DNA of 64,000 nt. Source: Thermosynechococcaceae cyanobacterium MS004. GTDB taxonomy: Bacteria; Cyanobacteriota; Cyanobacteriia; Thermosynechococcales; Thermosynechococcaceae. A program made the position numbers and the translations under genes. The stretch spans positions 45,183-109,182 of the forward strand of contig JAKRSB010000109.1 in assembly GCA_022402525.1 (NCBI GenBank), written 5' to 3'. The notes beneath the pieces are model-generated. The model was given only the letters and a program-made list of their open reading frames with translations. It was not told the origin of the DNA and ran no database searches. This document shows positions 28,309-37,144 of this stretch, piece by piece; the first letter of the stretch is position 1; every line of letters begins with the position of its first letter.

Positions 28309-29607
28309 GTGCTTGATCTCTTTCTCATGATGAGCCTGGGTTTTTTGGGCAGCTTTGGCCACTGTGTAGGCATGTGTGGCCCCATTAGCGCTGCATTTTC
28401 TCTGACCAATGCTCAAGCACAGACCAATAGCCAAACACAAAAGCCTCAACCTCAACACGCCCAATCTGAGCAAACCCAGCCTGAACATTCCCCCCCGCCA
28501 CAATTTTTATTTAATACCCTACTCAACCTCGGTCGGCTGCTCAGCTACACCTTAGTAGGCGCGGCGATTGGAGGGGTTGGTTCGGTGTTGATTGCCGGGG
28601 GACAGATGGCAGGGGTTGGTAGCCTGCTCCGCCAAGGTCTAGCAATGTTGACAGGCAGTTTACTGATCTGGTTTGGGCTGCGTCAAATTAAGCCCGAACT
28701 ACTGCCACCCCTACCCTACTGGAGCCCCCTTGCCGGAAAGACTCACCATCGACTCAGCCGTGCCATGGCTCAGCTCTCTGTACAGTTGGATTGGTGGACG
28801 CCGATTCTTCTCGGTGGATTGTGGGGGCTCATTCCCTGTGGTTTTTTATACGCTGCCCAGATTCGGGCCGCAGAAACGGGGGATCTCTGGCAGGGTGCAG
28901 CCATGATGGCGGCCTTTGGCCTCGGAACGTTTCCCACAATGTTAGGGGTGGGGCTCACGACAGCTAAACTCACTGCGGATCGACGTGGCCAACTCTTTCG
29001 ACTGGGGGGCTGGATTACGCTGGGGATTGGGGGGCTAACGCTGCTGCGTACCGATGCCATGATCGACGGGACGGGGCAAGGCTCACTTCTGTTGTTAATG
29101 CTGGCGCTGGTAGCGCGACCCCTAAGCCGGATCTGGCCCCAGCCGCTTCAGTATCGACGGGTACTGGGGGTGGGGGCTTTTGTCCTAGCGCTAGCCCATA
29201 CGGGACATATGGCCAGCCATACCCTACAGTGGCGGATGGACGCGATCGCGTTTATGCTCCCTCAGCATCAGGTGGGACTCAAGATTGGTATTTTGGCGTT
29301 GCTCCTCATGGTGCCTGCCGCCCTGACCAGTTTTGACAAAGCTCAGCAAAAGCTGGGCGATCGCTGGCGGTCTATCCATCTCTGGGCGATTTGTGCCTTC
29401 GTTGCTGCGGTGGTGCATAGCATCCTGATTGGCTCTCATTACCTAGGGGGCTTCCGTGGAGATTGGTCATCCCAGGTTCGTACAGGTGCCCTAATCGCGA
29501 TCTCGCTGGGTGTTCTCTTGGTCAGGCTCCGATGGGTCTGGACAGTGCTGGCTTTGGATAGGTTTTATGCTGCACCGATGAAGGCTAACTCGGCTAAGGA
29601 GTCATAA
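28309..29607 (+). CDS. Sulfite exporter TauE/SafE / UreH-like membrane protein
   Basis: 432 residues. The N-terminus LDLFLMMSLGFLGSFGHCVGMCGPI is the well-known opening of the UreH/DsbD_2-like transmembrane family, including the paired GHC and MCGP motif thought to bind metal or redox partners. A second half-repeat (LLGGLWGLIPCGFLYAAQI, with another Cys) follows. After about residue 265 come four or five more hydrophobic segments with several His (LALAHTGHMASHTLQWR, and AAVVHSILIGSHYLGG), beyond the usual length of about 230-250, so this is an extended version. The start is GTG at 28309. Metal or copper export linked to cytochrome assembly is one possibility; function unproven. Confidence 0.75.
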   Translation: MLDLFLMMSLGFLGSFGHCVGMCGPISAAFSLTNAQAQTNSQTQKPQPQHAQSEQTQPEHSPPPQFLFNTLLNLGRLLSYTLVGAAIGGVGSVLIAGGQMAGVGSLLRQGLAMLTGSLLIWFGLRQIKPELLPPLPYWSPLAGKTHHRLSRAMAQLSVQLDWWTPILLGGLWGLIPCGFLYAAQIRAAETGDLWQGAAMMAAFGLGTFPTMLGVGLTTAKLTADRRGQLFRLGGWITLGIGGLTLLRTDAMIDGTGQGSLLLLMLALVARPLSRIWPQPLQYRRVLGVGAFVLALAHTGHMASHTLQWRMDAIAFMLPQHQVGLKIGILALLLMVPAALTSFDKAQQKLGDRWRSIHLWAICAFVAAVVHSILIGSHYLGGFRGDWSSQVRTGALIAISLGVLLVRLRWVWTVLALDRFYAAPMKANSAKES

Positions 29608-29691
29608 GCCCTCGCTGGATCTTGAACTGGAAGTTTTATGCCGCAAAGCAGGCCGTGGGTCTATTCGGGACTGATCTGGAGATCACAACCC

Positions 29692-29736
29692 AGATCGGCA
29701 CAATCCAGATCGGTACAATCCAGATCGGCACAACAG
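29692..29736. repeat. 15-bp tandem repeat, 3 copies
   Basis: Unit agatcggcacaatcc at 29692, 29707 and 29722, with one to three changes, just upstream of the methyltransferase start. Confidence 0.9.
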
Positions 29737-29785
29737 GCCCGCACAACCCAGACTCGCTCCACTAGCAATTCCATTGAGATCAACT

Positions 29786-30496
29786 ATGGCTACTATTCTC
29801 AGAACCTGGAGCTATCGTTACCCCTGGCTGTACAGCGGCATTACAAAATTGACGGCGATCGCCGTGGGTGGGGAAGGACATCTGCGGCGCTTGGCGCTTC
29901 AGTCCTTGGATATTCAGCCAGAAACCGAGGTACTAGATCTCTGCTGCGGTCATGGCCCCGTGACGGAGGTATTGGTGCAGCAATCTCGCCACGTGACGGG
30001 ACTGGATGCTTCACCTAAGGCGATCGCCAGTGCCCAGGCACGGCTACCCCAAGCAAAGTTTGTCCAGGCGTTTGCAGAGTCTATGCCGTTCAAGGACGGT
30101 TCCTTTGATTTGGTGCATACCAGCCTAGCGCTCCACGAAATGCAGCCAGATCAGCGACGCAAAATTTTGACGGAAGTGCGACGCATCCTGAAGCCCACAG
30201 GCATTTTTGCGCTTCTTGATTTCCACCAGCCCACTACACCTATCCTATGGCCAGGGCTGGCGCTGTTTCTGTGGCTCTTTGAAACAGAGACGGCTTGGGA
30301 CTTAGTGCGATCTAATTTGGCGGAAGAACTCACTCAGGCTGGCTTTGCGCTTCAGAATCAATCCTATCGGGTGGGCGGGAGTTTACAAATTCTTCAGGCT
30401 CAGGTTCTTCAGGCTCAGATTCTTCAGGCTCAGATTCTTCAGGCTCAGGTTCTTCAGGCTCAGATTCTTCAGGCGCAGACAATGGACGACGCCTGA
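29786..30496 (+). CDS. Class I SAM-dependent methyltransferase with repetitive C-terminal tail
   Basis: 236 residues from ATG at 29786 (an in-frame ATG at 29774 would add four). The SAM-binding core is clear: motif I EVLDLCCGHGPVTEVL at about 45-60, the acidic end of strand 2 in VTGLDASPKAI, then FVQAFAESMPFKDGSFDLV and LKPTGIFALLDFH. It resembles UbiE/Methyltransf_11 enzymes acting on small molecules or lipids; the substrate is unknown. The last 30 or so residues are six copies of (I/V)LQAQ, encoded by a perfect 15-bp array, ending TMDDA. The tail is not part of the fold and probably grew by slippage. Confidence 0.88.
   Translation: MATILRTWSYRYPWLYSGITKLTAIAVGGEGHLRRLALQSLDIQPETEVLDLCCGHGPVTEVLVQQSRHVTGLDASPKAIASAQARLPQAKFVQAFAESMPFKDGSFDLVHTSLALHEMQPDQRRKILTEVRRILKPTGIFALLDFHQPTTPILWPGLALFLWLFETETAWDLVRSNLAEELTQAGFALQNQSYRVGGSLQILQAQVLQAQILQAQILQAQVLQAQILQAQTMDDA
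30389..30478 (+). repeat. 15-bp coding tandem repeat, 6 copies
   Basis: Unit (a/g)ttcttcaggctcag six times in frame, encoding (I/V)LQAQ in the methyltransferase C-terminus. Only the first base varies between copies, apart from one change in the last. Confidence 0.97.
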
Positions 30497-30692
30497 TTTT
30501 CTGTTGCGCTAACCGTTGTGATTTAAACCCAGGCCTTTAGGCTCAGATCTCTAAGACCAAACCTTGAGCGATCGCTGTTTTCCAGCCCTACTCATTGGGT
30601 GGCATGATGAATTGAAGGGTAACCCCCCAGGGATTATGAACAGCCAGGAGGTATCAGGTATCAATGCCCAAGAGAATATCCAGGAGCGCAGC

Positions 30693-31808
30693 ATGTCGGA
30701 TCTAAACACCCCCGTGGGTGTCGCCTTAGTCGGAACGGGCTTTGGGCTGAAGGTACATCTACCAGCGCTAAGAGACTGTCCAAGCACCGAAGTGGTGGCT
30801 GTGTACCACCGCGATCGCAGTCGGGCAGAAGCGATCGCCCAAACCCACCAAATTCCCCAGTTCTCAGATGATTTCTCAGCGCTCTTGTCCCGCGACGATA
30901 TTCAGGGGATATGCCTGTCAACGCCACCCTTTTTGCACTACGACATGGCCACCCAAGCCTTATTGGCCGGCAAGCACGTCTTTTTAGAGAAGCCCGCGAC
31001 CATGACCGCAGACCAGGCAAAGTCGCTTTACGACCTGTCTCGGCAACAGCGACTCCAGATTACCCTGAATTTTGAGTTTCGCTATATCCCTGCCTGGATG
31101 ACCCTGAAAGCGCAGCTAGAGCAAAACACCATTGGCAAGCCGCGCCTTATCAAAGTTGACTGGCTGGTGCCCGGTCGAGCAGACGCTAGCCGCCCCTGGA
31201 GCTGGCACGCGAGCGCTGAGGCGGGAGGAGGCTCCTTAGGTGCACTGGGCTCCCATGTCTTTGACTACATTGCGTGGCTTTTTGGCCCCATTAAGCAGGT
31301 CTGCGGCCGATTGATAACCAGCGTAGCCTATCGGCCTGACCCCGTGAGTGGGCTACCGAAAGCGGCCGATGCCGACGATACTTGCTTGATATTACTAGAA
31401 CTGCTGGATGGCACCCCCGTTCAGGTCAGTATTAGCGCGACGGCCTATAGTGGGCGCGGTCATTGGGTAGAAGTCTATGGCGATCGCGGTGCCCTCAGGC
31501 TCGGCAGCGACAACCCGACGGATTACGTTCATGGCTTTAAGCTCTGGGGTGCAGAACTTAGCGACCCCCTGCAAGAAATTCCCATCCCGGCGGCCTACGA
31601 CTTTCCCAAAACCCACCCCGATGGACGCATTGCTCCCGTCGCTCGTGTCATCACCCACTGGGCAGACTGTATTCAGCAAGGGCAGACGAGCGCTCCCTCC
31701 ATTAAAGAAGGGGTGTACGCTCAGCTCTTAATGGACAGAACCCAAGAGTCCCACGAGACAGGCTGCTGGGTGCCCGTTCCAGATTTAGAAACGTTTTTAG
31801 AGGCTTGA
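30693..31808 (+). CDS. Gfo/Idh/MocA-family oxidoreductase
   Basis: 371 residues from ATG at 30693, chosen because AGGAG lies 8 bases upstream; an earlier in-frame start at 30564 adds 43 residues unlike the family. The Rossmann motif VGVALVGTGFGLKVHLPAL lies at the very start and the signature HVFLEKPATMT near residue 105. The C-terminal alpha/beta domain includes GGGSLGALGSHVFDYIAWLFGP with a likely catalytic His. Family members oxidise or reduce sugars, inositols or similar alcohols with NAD(P). The substrate cannot be told. Convergent with hisIE. Confidence 0.9.
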   Translation: MSDLNTPVGVALVGTGFGLKVHLPALRDCPSTEVVAVYHRDRSRAEAIAQTHQIPQFSDDFSALLSRDDIQGICLSTPPFLHYDMATQALLAGKHVFLEKPATMTADQAKSLYDLSRQQRLQITLNFEFRYIPAWMTLKAQLEQNTIGKPRLIKVDWLVPGRADASRPWSWHASAEAGGGSLGALGSHVFDYIAWLFGPIKQVCGRLITSVAYRPDPVSGLPKAADADDTCLILLELLDGTPVQVSISATAYSGRGHWVEVYGDRGALRLGSDNPTDYVHGFKLWGAELSDPLQEIPIPAAYDFPKTHPDGRIAPVARVITHWADCIQQGQTSAPSIKEGVYAQLLMDRTQESHETGCWVPVPDLETFLEA

Positions 31809-31894
31809 GGGACGGGCAAAGTCTGAGAGAGTCTTCAGGGATATCAGGGACAGCCCTCTGCGAGAACATTGAGATGAACCGTATCCGCCCTGCC

Positions 31895-32524
31895 TCAGCG
31901 GCGGCGCTCCTGAAGCTTTTTGTAAACCTGTTTGATATCTACATCGTGGTGAGCGATCGCCACCAGGGTGTGAAAAAAGAGATCCGCCACCTCTCCCGCA
32001 ATGCCGTCAGGGTCTTTGTCCTTGCAGGCCATCACAACCTCTGCACCCTCTTCCCCAATCTTTTTGAGAATCTTGTTATCGCCCCCCTCAAAAAGCTTGC
32101 TGGTGTAAGAGTCGGGGGTAGGGTTGGCCTTGCGATCGCAAATCACGGCAAAGACCTGGGAGAGCGTATCGGCTGGGGGCGCTATCTTTTGCCCATTCAC
32201 CTGATGAAAGCAGCTTCTTTCCCCCGTATGACAGGCAATATCGCCAATTTGCTCCACCGTGACCAGGAGGGCGTCACTGTCACAGTCATAACGGATCGAC
32301 TGCACCTTCTGGACATGGCCAGAGGTTGCGCCCTTATTCCAAAATTCTTGACGCGATCGGCTCCAGAACCAAGTCTGCCCCGTTTCTAGGGTTTTTTGGA
32401 TAGAGTCTCGATTCATCCAGGCCATCATGAGTACCGTTCCATCTAAGTAGTCCTGCACGATGGCAGGGACTAGCCCACGCTCGTCGTAGACAATCTGATC
32501 TAGAGGAATCTCAAAGTGGATCAT
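31895..32524 (-). CDS. hisIE: Bifunctional phosphoribosyl-AMP cyclohydrolase / phosphoribosyl-ATP pyrophosphatase
   Basis: Carries out steps two and three of histidine synthesis. 209 residues. The HisI half (about 1-115) has [32 protein letters not shown], the metal-binding [10 protein letters not shown] and the late Cys pair in [11 protein letters not shown]. The HisE half (about 120-209) has [19 protein letters not shown] and [11 protein letters not shown]. This fused order is the usual one in cyanobacteria. ATG at 32524. Not next to other his genes. Confidence 0.97.
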   Translation of the reverse strand: MIHFEIPLDQIVYDERGLVPAIVQDYLDGTVLMMAWMNRDSIQKTLETGQTWFWSRSRQEFWNKGATSGHVQKVQSIRYDCDSDALLVTVEQIGDIACHTGERSCFHQVNGQKIAPPADTLSQVFAVICDRKANPTPDSYTSKLFEGGDNKILKKIGEEGAEVVMACKDKDPDGIAGEVADLFFHTLVAIAHHDVDIKQVYKKLQERRR

Positions 32525-32534
32525 GACTTTGTTC

Positions 32535-32590
32535 TGAAATGGGGTTGCGAAATGGGGTTGCGAAATGGGGTTACGAGAATGGGGCTACAG
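32535..32590. repeat. 13-bp tandem repeat, about 4 copies
   Basis: Unit gaaatggggttgc, two exact copies and further diverged ones, upstream of hisIE. Confidence 0.8.
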
Positions 32591-32759
32591 AGATGGGTGA
32601 AAGAAGCAGGCCAGATTGGAGCCCTTTAGATTGTGAGGCTTAGATACAGCGGCACCTTTTCTACGATATCACTGCGCCGGAATTCCCTTTGGTGTTCGGT
32701 TTGCTTGCCTTCCAGGGCAAATTCCAGTACACAGAAGAAACAGATCGCGTGAGGCTTTT

Positions 32760-33722
32760 GTGATTCAATCTACGTCCGCTCCAGAACCCACTACCCCAGG
32801 ACAGACCTCACCAGACGCAGCTTCACAAAAAATCGATTCACCCGCAGCCGTCTCCTCCGGCGCAAAGCTCCCCAATATTTCCCCTGAGCGCGCCCAGGCC
32901 ATTCGCCTAGTGGTCTTAGATATTGACGGCACGATCGCCGGAATAAACAACGAAATTAATCCCGTTGTGATTGAGACGGTAAGGGCCGTGCAGCGCAGGG
33001 GGATTCAAGTGGCGATCGCCACTGGGAGGATGTTTCATTCTGCCCTGCGGTTTCACCAAGCTCTTCAGCTTAACCTGCCCTTGATGGCCTACCAAGGGGC
33101 GCTAATTCAAGATCCGGTGGTGGGCACGCTGCATCGACACTGGACGCTCGACCCGGCCAAGGCGCTACATCTACTAGCGTATTTTGAGGCGGTTGAGTTT
33201 CAGCAGCACCTATCCGTCCACGCCTACGTCAATGATCAGCTCTATGTGCGCGCCATCACCCCCGAAACCGAGCAGTACTGCGATCGCACCGGCGTCACCG
33301 CAACTCCCGTGGGCGACCTCCGCCCCCTGATTGAGGCACAGCCGCCCACCAAGCTTCTAGCCCTGAGCGAGAATGCGGCCCATATTGACTTTCTCTATAC
33401 TCACCTGCGATCGCAATACACCCCAGCGGAGCTGTACCTTACCAAGTCCATCGCCACCTTTTTTGAAGCGACCAACCCCTCGGTCAATAAAGGCACCGCC
33501 GTAAAGTACGTCGCAGAAGAGCTTTTGGGGCTTCAGCCCGCTCAAGTGATGACCCTTGGCGATAACTTTAATGATGTAGAAATGCTGGAGTATGCGGGAA
33601 TTGGCATTGCCATGGGCAGCGCGCCCCTGCCCGTTCAGGCTATTGCAGATTGGGTAGCCCCAGACGTGGAGCAGGATGGCGCGGCGATCGCACTGAGGCA
33701 TATTTTGCTCAATCAGGGTTGA
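32760..33722 (+). CDS. Cof-type HAD-IIB hydrolase
   Basis: 320 residues, with about 45 extra N-terminal Ser/Pro/Ala-rich residues. HAD motifs: VVLDIDGTIAGINNEIN (nucleophile Asp), AIATGRMF, a Lys near TKSIATFFEATN, and VMTLGDNFNDVEMLEYAGIGIAMG. The C2 cap between places it in the IIB (Cof) group, which dephosphorylates sugar phosphates, FMN or PLP. The start is GTG at 32760; a later start such as the Met-lacking LPNISPERAQ region has no good candidate, so the extension is kept with caution. Confidence 0.88.
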   Translation: MIQSTSAPEPTTPGQTSPDAASQKIDSPAAVSSGAKLPNISPERAQAIRLVVLDIDGTIAGINNEINPVVIETVRAVQRRGIQVAIATGRMFHSALRFHQALQLNLPLMAYQGALIQDPVVGTLHRHWTLDPAKALHLLAYFEAVEFQQHLSVHAYVNDQLYVRAITPETEQYCDRTGVTATPVGDLRPLIEAQPPTKLLALSENAAHIDFLYTHLRSQYTPAELYLTKSIATFFEATNPSVNKGTAVKYVAEELLGLQPAQVMTLGDNFNDVEMLEYAGIGIAMGSAPLPVQAIADWVAPDVEQDGAAIALRHILLNQG

Positions 33723-33799
33723 ATCTCAATTAGGGTTGAATCGCCCAATCAAGCTTGAGCAACCTAATCCGCCTTGGGGCAGGCGTTGGATTAAGCCAA

Positions 33800-33952
33800 C
33801 GTGAGTTCGATAATGCACTTGAAGCCCTTCACCCCAAATCCCTCTCCCAAAGGCGAGGGGCTTAAGAAGCTTGATGTTTAATTGCCCCTCCTTCTCCCTA
33901 AGGAGAAGGAGGATGGGAGGATGAGGGGCGGTTGTTTTTTGTCGAACTCACG
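33800..33952 (+). mobile_element. MITE-like element, copy 2 (153 bp)
   Basis: Same element as at 21227 and 39252, with perfect 11-bp ends CGTGAGTTCGA / TCGAACTCACG. Flanked by an exact 8-bp direct repeat TTAAGCCA (33791-33798 and 33953-33960). The right copy of the repeat contains the TAA stop of the phosphoketolase-like gene, so insertion was exactly at the end of that gene. It also separates the convergent HAD gene. Confidence 0.92.
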
Positions 33953-36166
33953 TTAAGCCAGTAACGAAAGCGATCGCCCTTTTAGCGCCTCAGCAGTGAT
34001 GCCATTGAAGGCCATTAGCTCCCCAGCACTGGCCGTGGTTTCACCGCGCTTCCAGGCAAACACATCGCGATTTGCGGTACTGCGCAGCAGAATCGGCTCC
34101 AGCATCGTGCTTGCCCCTCCGGTCACGCCAATCAGGGCATCGCCGCCAAACATCGCCTCAAACTGCTCATCACTCAAAAACCCATCATCTGCCTCAGCAC
34201 AGCTTTCCCAAGCCACATCCTGAGCACGGTAAAGCCGTCGCGGATTCATCACCGAAACAACCCGTACCCCAACGCCCTCCGCCTCTAGCAGCGATGCAGC
34301 CTCCAGCACTGGAATGAGCGTCATGTCGCCCACCACGGCAAACACAACGGTCTTGCTGCCAGTGGCCTCTTGGAGCACCAGCGCTCCATCCTGAAGCCCT
34401 TGGCGAGCTTGCTCTAGGGTGACGCGAATCGGCAGTGGGGATTTACTTGCCGTAATCACCACGCCCTTGTTGCGCGTAGAGAGCGCCCATTCATAGGCCG
34501 CCTGAATACTGTTGGCATCTGGTGGGAAAATTGGAAATACATTACCGTTGCGCATCATGGCGGCAAAATAGGCTTCAATTTCAGGGCGCTGGTGCGTCCA
34601 GCCGTTGCGACCTTGCTCTAGGGCCCCTGCGGTAAAGAGCGTTATGGTTGAAGGCGTTGGGCGGCGCAGTTCGGCCATCGCCTGAATCACGGTCTGCCAG
34701 ATGGGGAGGCCATTGATGGCAAAGGACTCATAGGAACACCAGAGCGATCGACTACCCAAGAGCGCTAATCCTGCGGCTAGTCCCGCACAGGCATCTTCAC
34801 TCAGCGGCTCATAGACCTGACCCTGGGGCGACTGAAAATAAAGGGGGTCATCGGTGGGATGGATGATTTTGAGTGCCTGGTTAATATTGCCAATCCCCGA
34901 AGCTTCGTTGCCGTCCGCATTGGTAACGAGGTATTTACGGTCGATCTGGCCTACCTGACCCACCAGTAGACCCATCGCCGTCGTCGCCACTTTAGGGTCT
35001 CCCCCAACCGGATATTCTTCGAGGGTTAGGGCACTCAGATCCGGCAAGGGCAACACTGATTCCGTCACAACAGTTTCCGCCGCTGGCCCGCCCCCGGCAC
35101 GAGAAAGGTTGGTGCGGACTAAGTCCCAGCTCTCTGGAGAGAGCGATCGCCGCTTGAGTGCGGCCACAATATCGGGGTTATCGAGGGTGTGATGGCCGTA
35201 CAGGTTATGGGACTTGGCACCGAGCGCATGTACCCCAGCTCCCTTAAGCTGCTTCAAAATCAGCACCGTCAGCTTGCCGCCCAACGCCAATCGCGCCGCC
35301 TGATCGGTACCAATCAGTACCGCCTTCATAAAGGCTAAGCGCTGCTCTAGCGAAAAAGCCGTGCTGTCTACATAGGCCCCTGACTGCTTTGCGTCATCGT
35401 AGTCCTTCGCATCGATCAGAATCACCTCATCAAAACCGTTCCCCTTCCAGTAGCGCACCATCGCTTCGTTGGACTGCAGGGACACCATACTGTGATGCTC
35501 CTGGCTAAACCCGTTCCAGACCAGCACGGGCAAAAAGTTGGTGACTTCGGGGAAGGCCGTATGGAAGTGCCCCATACTGCTCATAATGTAGGGCTCACCC
35601 AGACCCCCATCGCCCAAGGTGAAGGGAAACAGCTTTTCTCGATGGAGTAGGGCCGCTGCCATGGCAAAATGCTGTCCCTGACCCAAGGGGCCAGCAGGCC
35701 CCAACAGCCCTGGAATTTGGCCAGAGAGGTGCCCTAACAGGCCATGCCGCTCTCGGTAACAGTCCCGCATTTTTTGGACAGTCTCAATTCCCATGGCTTC
35801 CAAGGAGCGATCCATAAACATGGCGCTATAGAACCCAGGAGCATGGTGTCCCACCTCGGTAAAGATGTTTTTGTGCCCCAGCATCACTAGGCTGACGTAG
35901 GCTTCTACGGAGCTTGCAAATCCACCGGGGTGGCCAGAGGCCTTGCTGGCCGTAATTTGTAGCGTTAAGTATCGCAGGGCATCCGCAGCTAAGAGCGTTT
36001 GATAGACCGCAGCTTCATCCGTCGGGTCTGCGATCGCCATTTCGTCCTTGGCGATCGCGGGGGTCTGGCCATAGCGGTCAAATTCTGGCCAGACGTCACC
36101 AAAATACTGAATACCGTCGCAAAAACTAGGGATGGCAGAGGCGAGGTTGGGGGTCACTGCGGTCAT
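33953..36166 (-). CDS. Phosphoketolase-like / transketolase-family ThDP enzyme
   Basis: 737 residues from ATG at 36166; an upstream in-frame TTG at 36193 would add nine. The thiamine-diphosphate motif is present: GDGGLGEP near residue 195 and an Asn about 27 residues on (VLVWNGFSQEHHS). The N-terminal SKASGHPGGFASSVEAY and the His-rich GHHAPGFYSAMF match transketolase/phosphoketolase proteins, and the pyrimidine domain has YEPLSEDACAGLAAGLALLG. It belongs to the long cyanobacterial family variously called transketolase or phosphoketolase. Which reaction it performs (splitting xylulose 5-P with phosphate, or ketol transfer) cannot be read here. The stop codon lies in the target duplication of the MITE. 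Confidence 0.75.
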   Translation of the reverse strand: MTAVTPNLASAIPSFCDGIQYFGDVWPEFDRYGQTPAIAKDEMAIADPTDEAAVYQTLLAADALRYLTLQITASKASGHPGGFASSVEAYVSLVMLGHKNIFTEVGHHAPGFYSAMFMDRSLEAMGIETVQKMRDCYRERHGLLGHLSGQIPGLLGPAGPLGQGQHFAMAAALLHREKLFPFTLGDGGLGEPYIMSSMGHFHTAFPEVTNFLPVLVWNGFSQEHHSMVSLQSNEAMVRYWKGNGFDEVILIDAKDYDDAKQSGAYVDSTAFSLEQRLAFMKAVLIGTDQAARLALGGKLTVLILKQLKGAGVHALGAKSHNLYGHHTLDNPDIVAALKRRSLSPESWDLVRTNLSRAGGGPAAETVVTESVLPLPDLSALTLEEYPVGGDPKVATTAMGLLVGQVGQIDRKYLVTNADGNEASGIGNINQALKIIHPTDDPLYFQSPQGQVYEPLSEDACAGLAAGLALLGSRSLWCSYESFAINGLPIWQTVIQAMAELRRPTPSTITLFTAGALEQGRNGWTHQRPEIEAYFAAMMRNGNVFPIFPPDANSIQAAYEWALSTRNKGVVITASKSPLPIRVTLEQARQGLQDGALVLQEATGSKTVVFAVVGDMTLIPVLEAASLLEAEGVGVRVVSVMNPRRLYRAQDVAWESCAEADDGFLSDEQFEAMFGGDALIGVTGGASTMLEPILLRSTANRDVFAWKRGETTASAGELMAFNGITAEALKGRSLSLLA

Positions 36167-36407
36167 GATGAAGCTGATCCTAAGATTTGACAAATAAAAG
36201 TGAAGAAAAGCCCAAGCTCTGCGCTTTTCCAGAAAAGAAGACCAGTCCGTCCAAATATCAACTTACTTATATCATCTCTGAAGGTGCGTCAAAGATGAGG
36301 ATTTTGGGGCCTGAAATATCTGAGGCCTGAAATATCTACAGCCTGAAGTCTCTACAATCTGGAATATTTCTGGAACATTGATATCTGCGCTTCTATCCCT
36401 GAGCATC

Positions 36408-36467
36408 CATAACTTGAGCAACCAGAACTTGAGCATTCATAACTTGAGCAACCAGAACTTGAGGGTC
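36408..36467. repeat. 15-bp tandem repeat, 4 copies in a 30-bp alternating pattern
   Basis: cataacttgagcaac and cagaacttgagcatt alternate twice, so a 15-bp unit was duplicated, diverged, and the pair was duplicated again. Confidence 0.92.
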
Positions 36468-36620
36468 TGCAAAAGCTGGCAATCTGTAAAAATAGTCATC
36501 CGCCCAGACAAGCGTTCGTTGAGCCAAGGCTTGCTGGAGCGTCGCCCTAGCCCATTTTTAGCAAACCCTCTCCTGAAGGCGCAATTCTGTATCCTGTCTA
36601 TCAAAACGCATGTCTCAAAA

Positions 36621-36659
36621 CACCCATTCCGCACACCCATTCCGCACACCCATTCCGCA
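36621..36659. repeat. 13-bp tandem repeat, 3 copies
   Basis: Unit cacccattccgca three times without change. Confidence 0.92.
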
Positions 36660-36669
36660 CCCAGTAGAT

Positions 36670-36713
36670 AAAGAACCTCTCGAACCAAAGGGGCGGGGAA
36701 GAGAAGGTTCTTT
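36670..36713 (+). terminator. Hairpin upstream of rpoZ
   Basis: aaagaacctctc (36670-36681) pairs with gagaaggttcttt (36701-36713), 12 pairs with one bulge, followed by tttcctcc. It may be a terminator or a leader structure. A second perfect small hairpin ctacac-tg-gtgtag follows at 36729-36742. Confidence 0.5.
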
Positions 36714-36770
36714 CCTCCGTGGTTGTTGCTACACTGGTGTAGAACTTTAACCTATTCGGCACGGCCTTCT

Positions 36771-37001
36771 ATGCAAAAGCGTCCGGTCTTTGACACCAAC
36801 CAAGTTATGCGTCGCGCCGAGGAACTCATTAACGCCTCCTCAAACCGCTATCGCGTGACCGTCCAGGTTGCAAGTCGCGCCAAAAAGCGCCGCCACCGCG
36901 AAAATTCCGAGGATTTTGACGATGGCGGCATCAAGGCCGTGATGCACGCCATTCTAGAAATGTCCGATGAACTCACCCAGCCTGAGATTATTGGAGACTG
37001 A
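36771..37001 (+). CDS. rpoZ: RNA polymerase omega subunit
   Basis: 76 residues from ATG at 36771. Omega binds the beta-prime subunit and helps polymerase assembly. The cyanobacterial omega pattern is clear: [20 protein letters not shown], then basic RAKKRRHRE and [20 protein letters not shown]. An in-frame start 48 bases upstream would place the hairpin region in the protein and is rejected. Two hairpins precede it. Confidence 0.95.
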   Translation: MQKRPVFDTNQVMRRAEELINASSNRYRVTVQVASRAKKRRHRENSEDFDDGGIKAVMHAILEMSDELTQPEIIGD

Positions 37002-37144
37002 GCGTAAGGGACTGAGCGCAAGGGACTGAGAATTGAGCGATCGCAGGTCATCAGCTCAGAGGGTTGAAGTCAACGCTCCGAAGGTATCTTGATTTTCTTG
37101 ATATTGGCAGCTCTAGGCAACGAATCTTGTGGAGGAGACTGGGA

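Larger units (their letters stand above)
36167..36770. other. Intergenic stretch with tandem arrays and hairpins
   Basis: No credible gene; a 97-codon frame at 36378-36671 simply translates the repeats. It contains a 15-bp array at 36408-36467, a 13-bp array at 36621-36659, a near-repeat of gcctgaaatatct at about 36312-36345, and two hairpins just before rpoZ at 36670-36713 and 36729-36742. Confidence 0.55.

Noticed and set aside
30389..30478. Possible CRISPR array
   Set aside because: Units are directly adjacent with no spacers, are only 15 bp long and lie in an open coding frame. The same reasoning excludes the other arrays.
31805..32389. 194-codon antisense frame over hisIE
   Set aside because: The opposite strand encodes a complete, motif-bearing HisIE; the antisense frame has none.
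36378..36671. 97-codon reading frame upstream of rpoZ
   Set aside because: It is a translation of the 15-bp and 13-bp arrays, which stay open because their unit or combined length keeps stops out; no domain.
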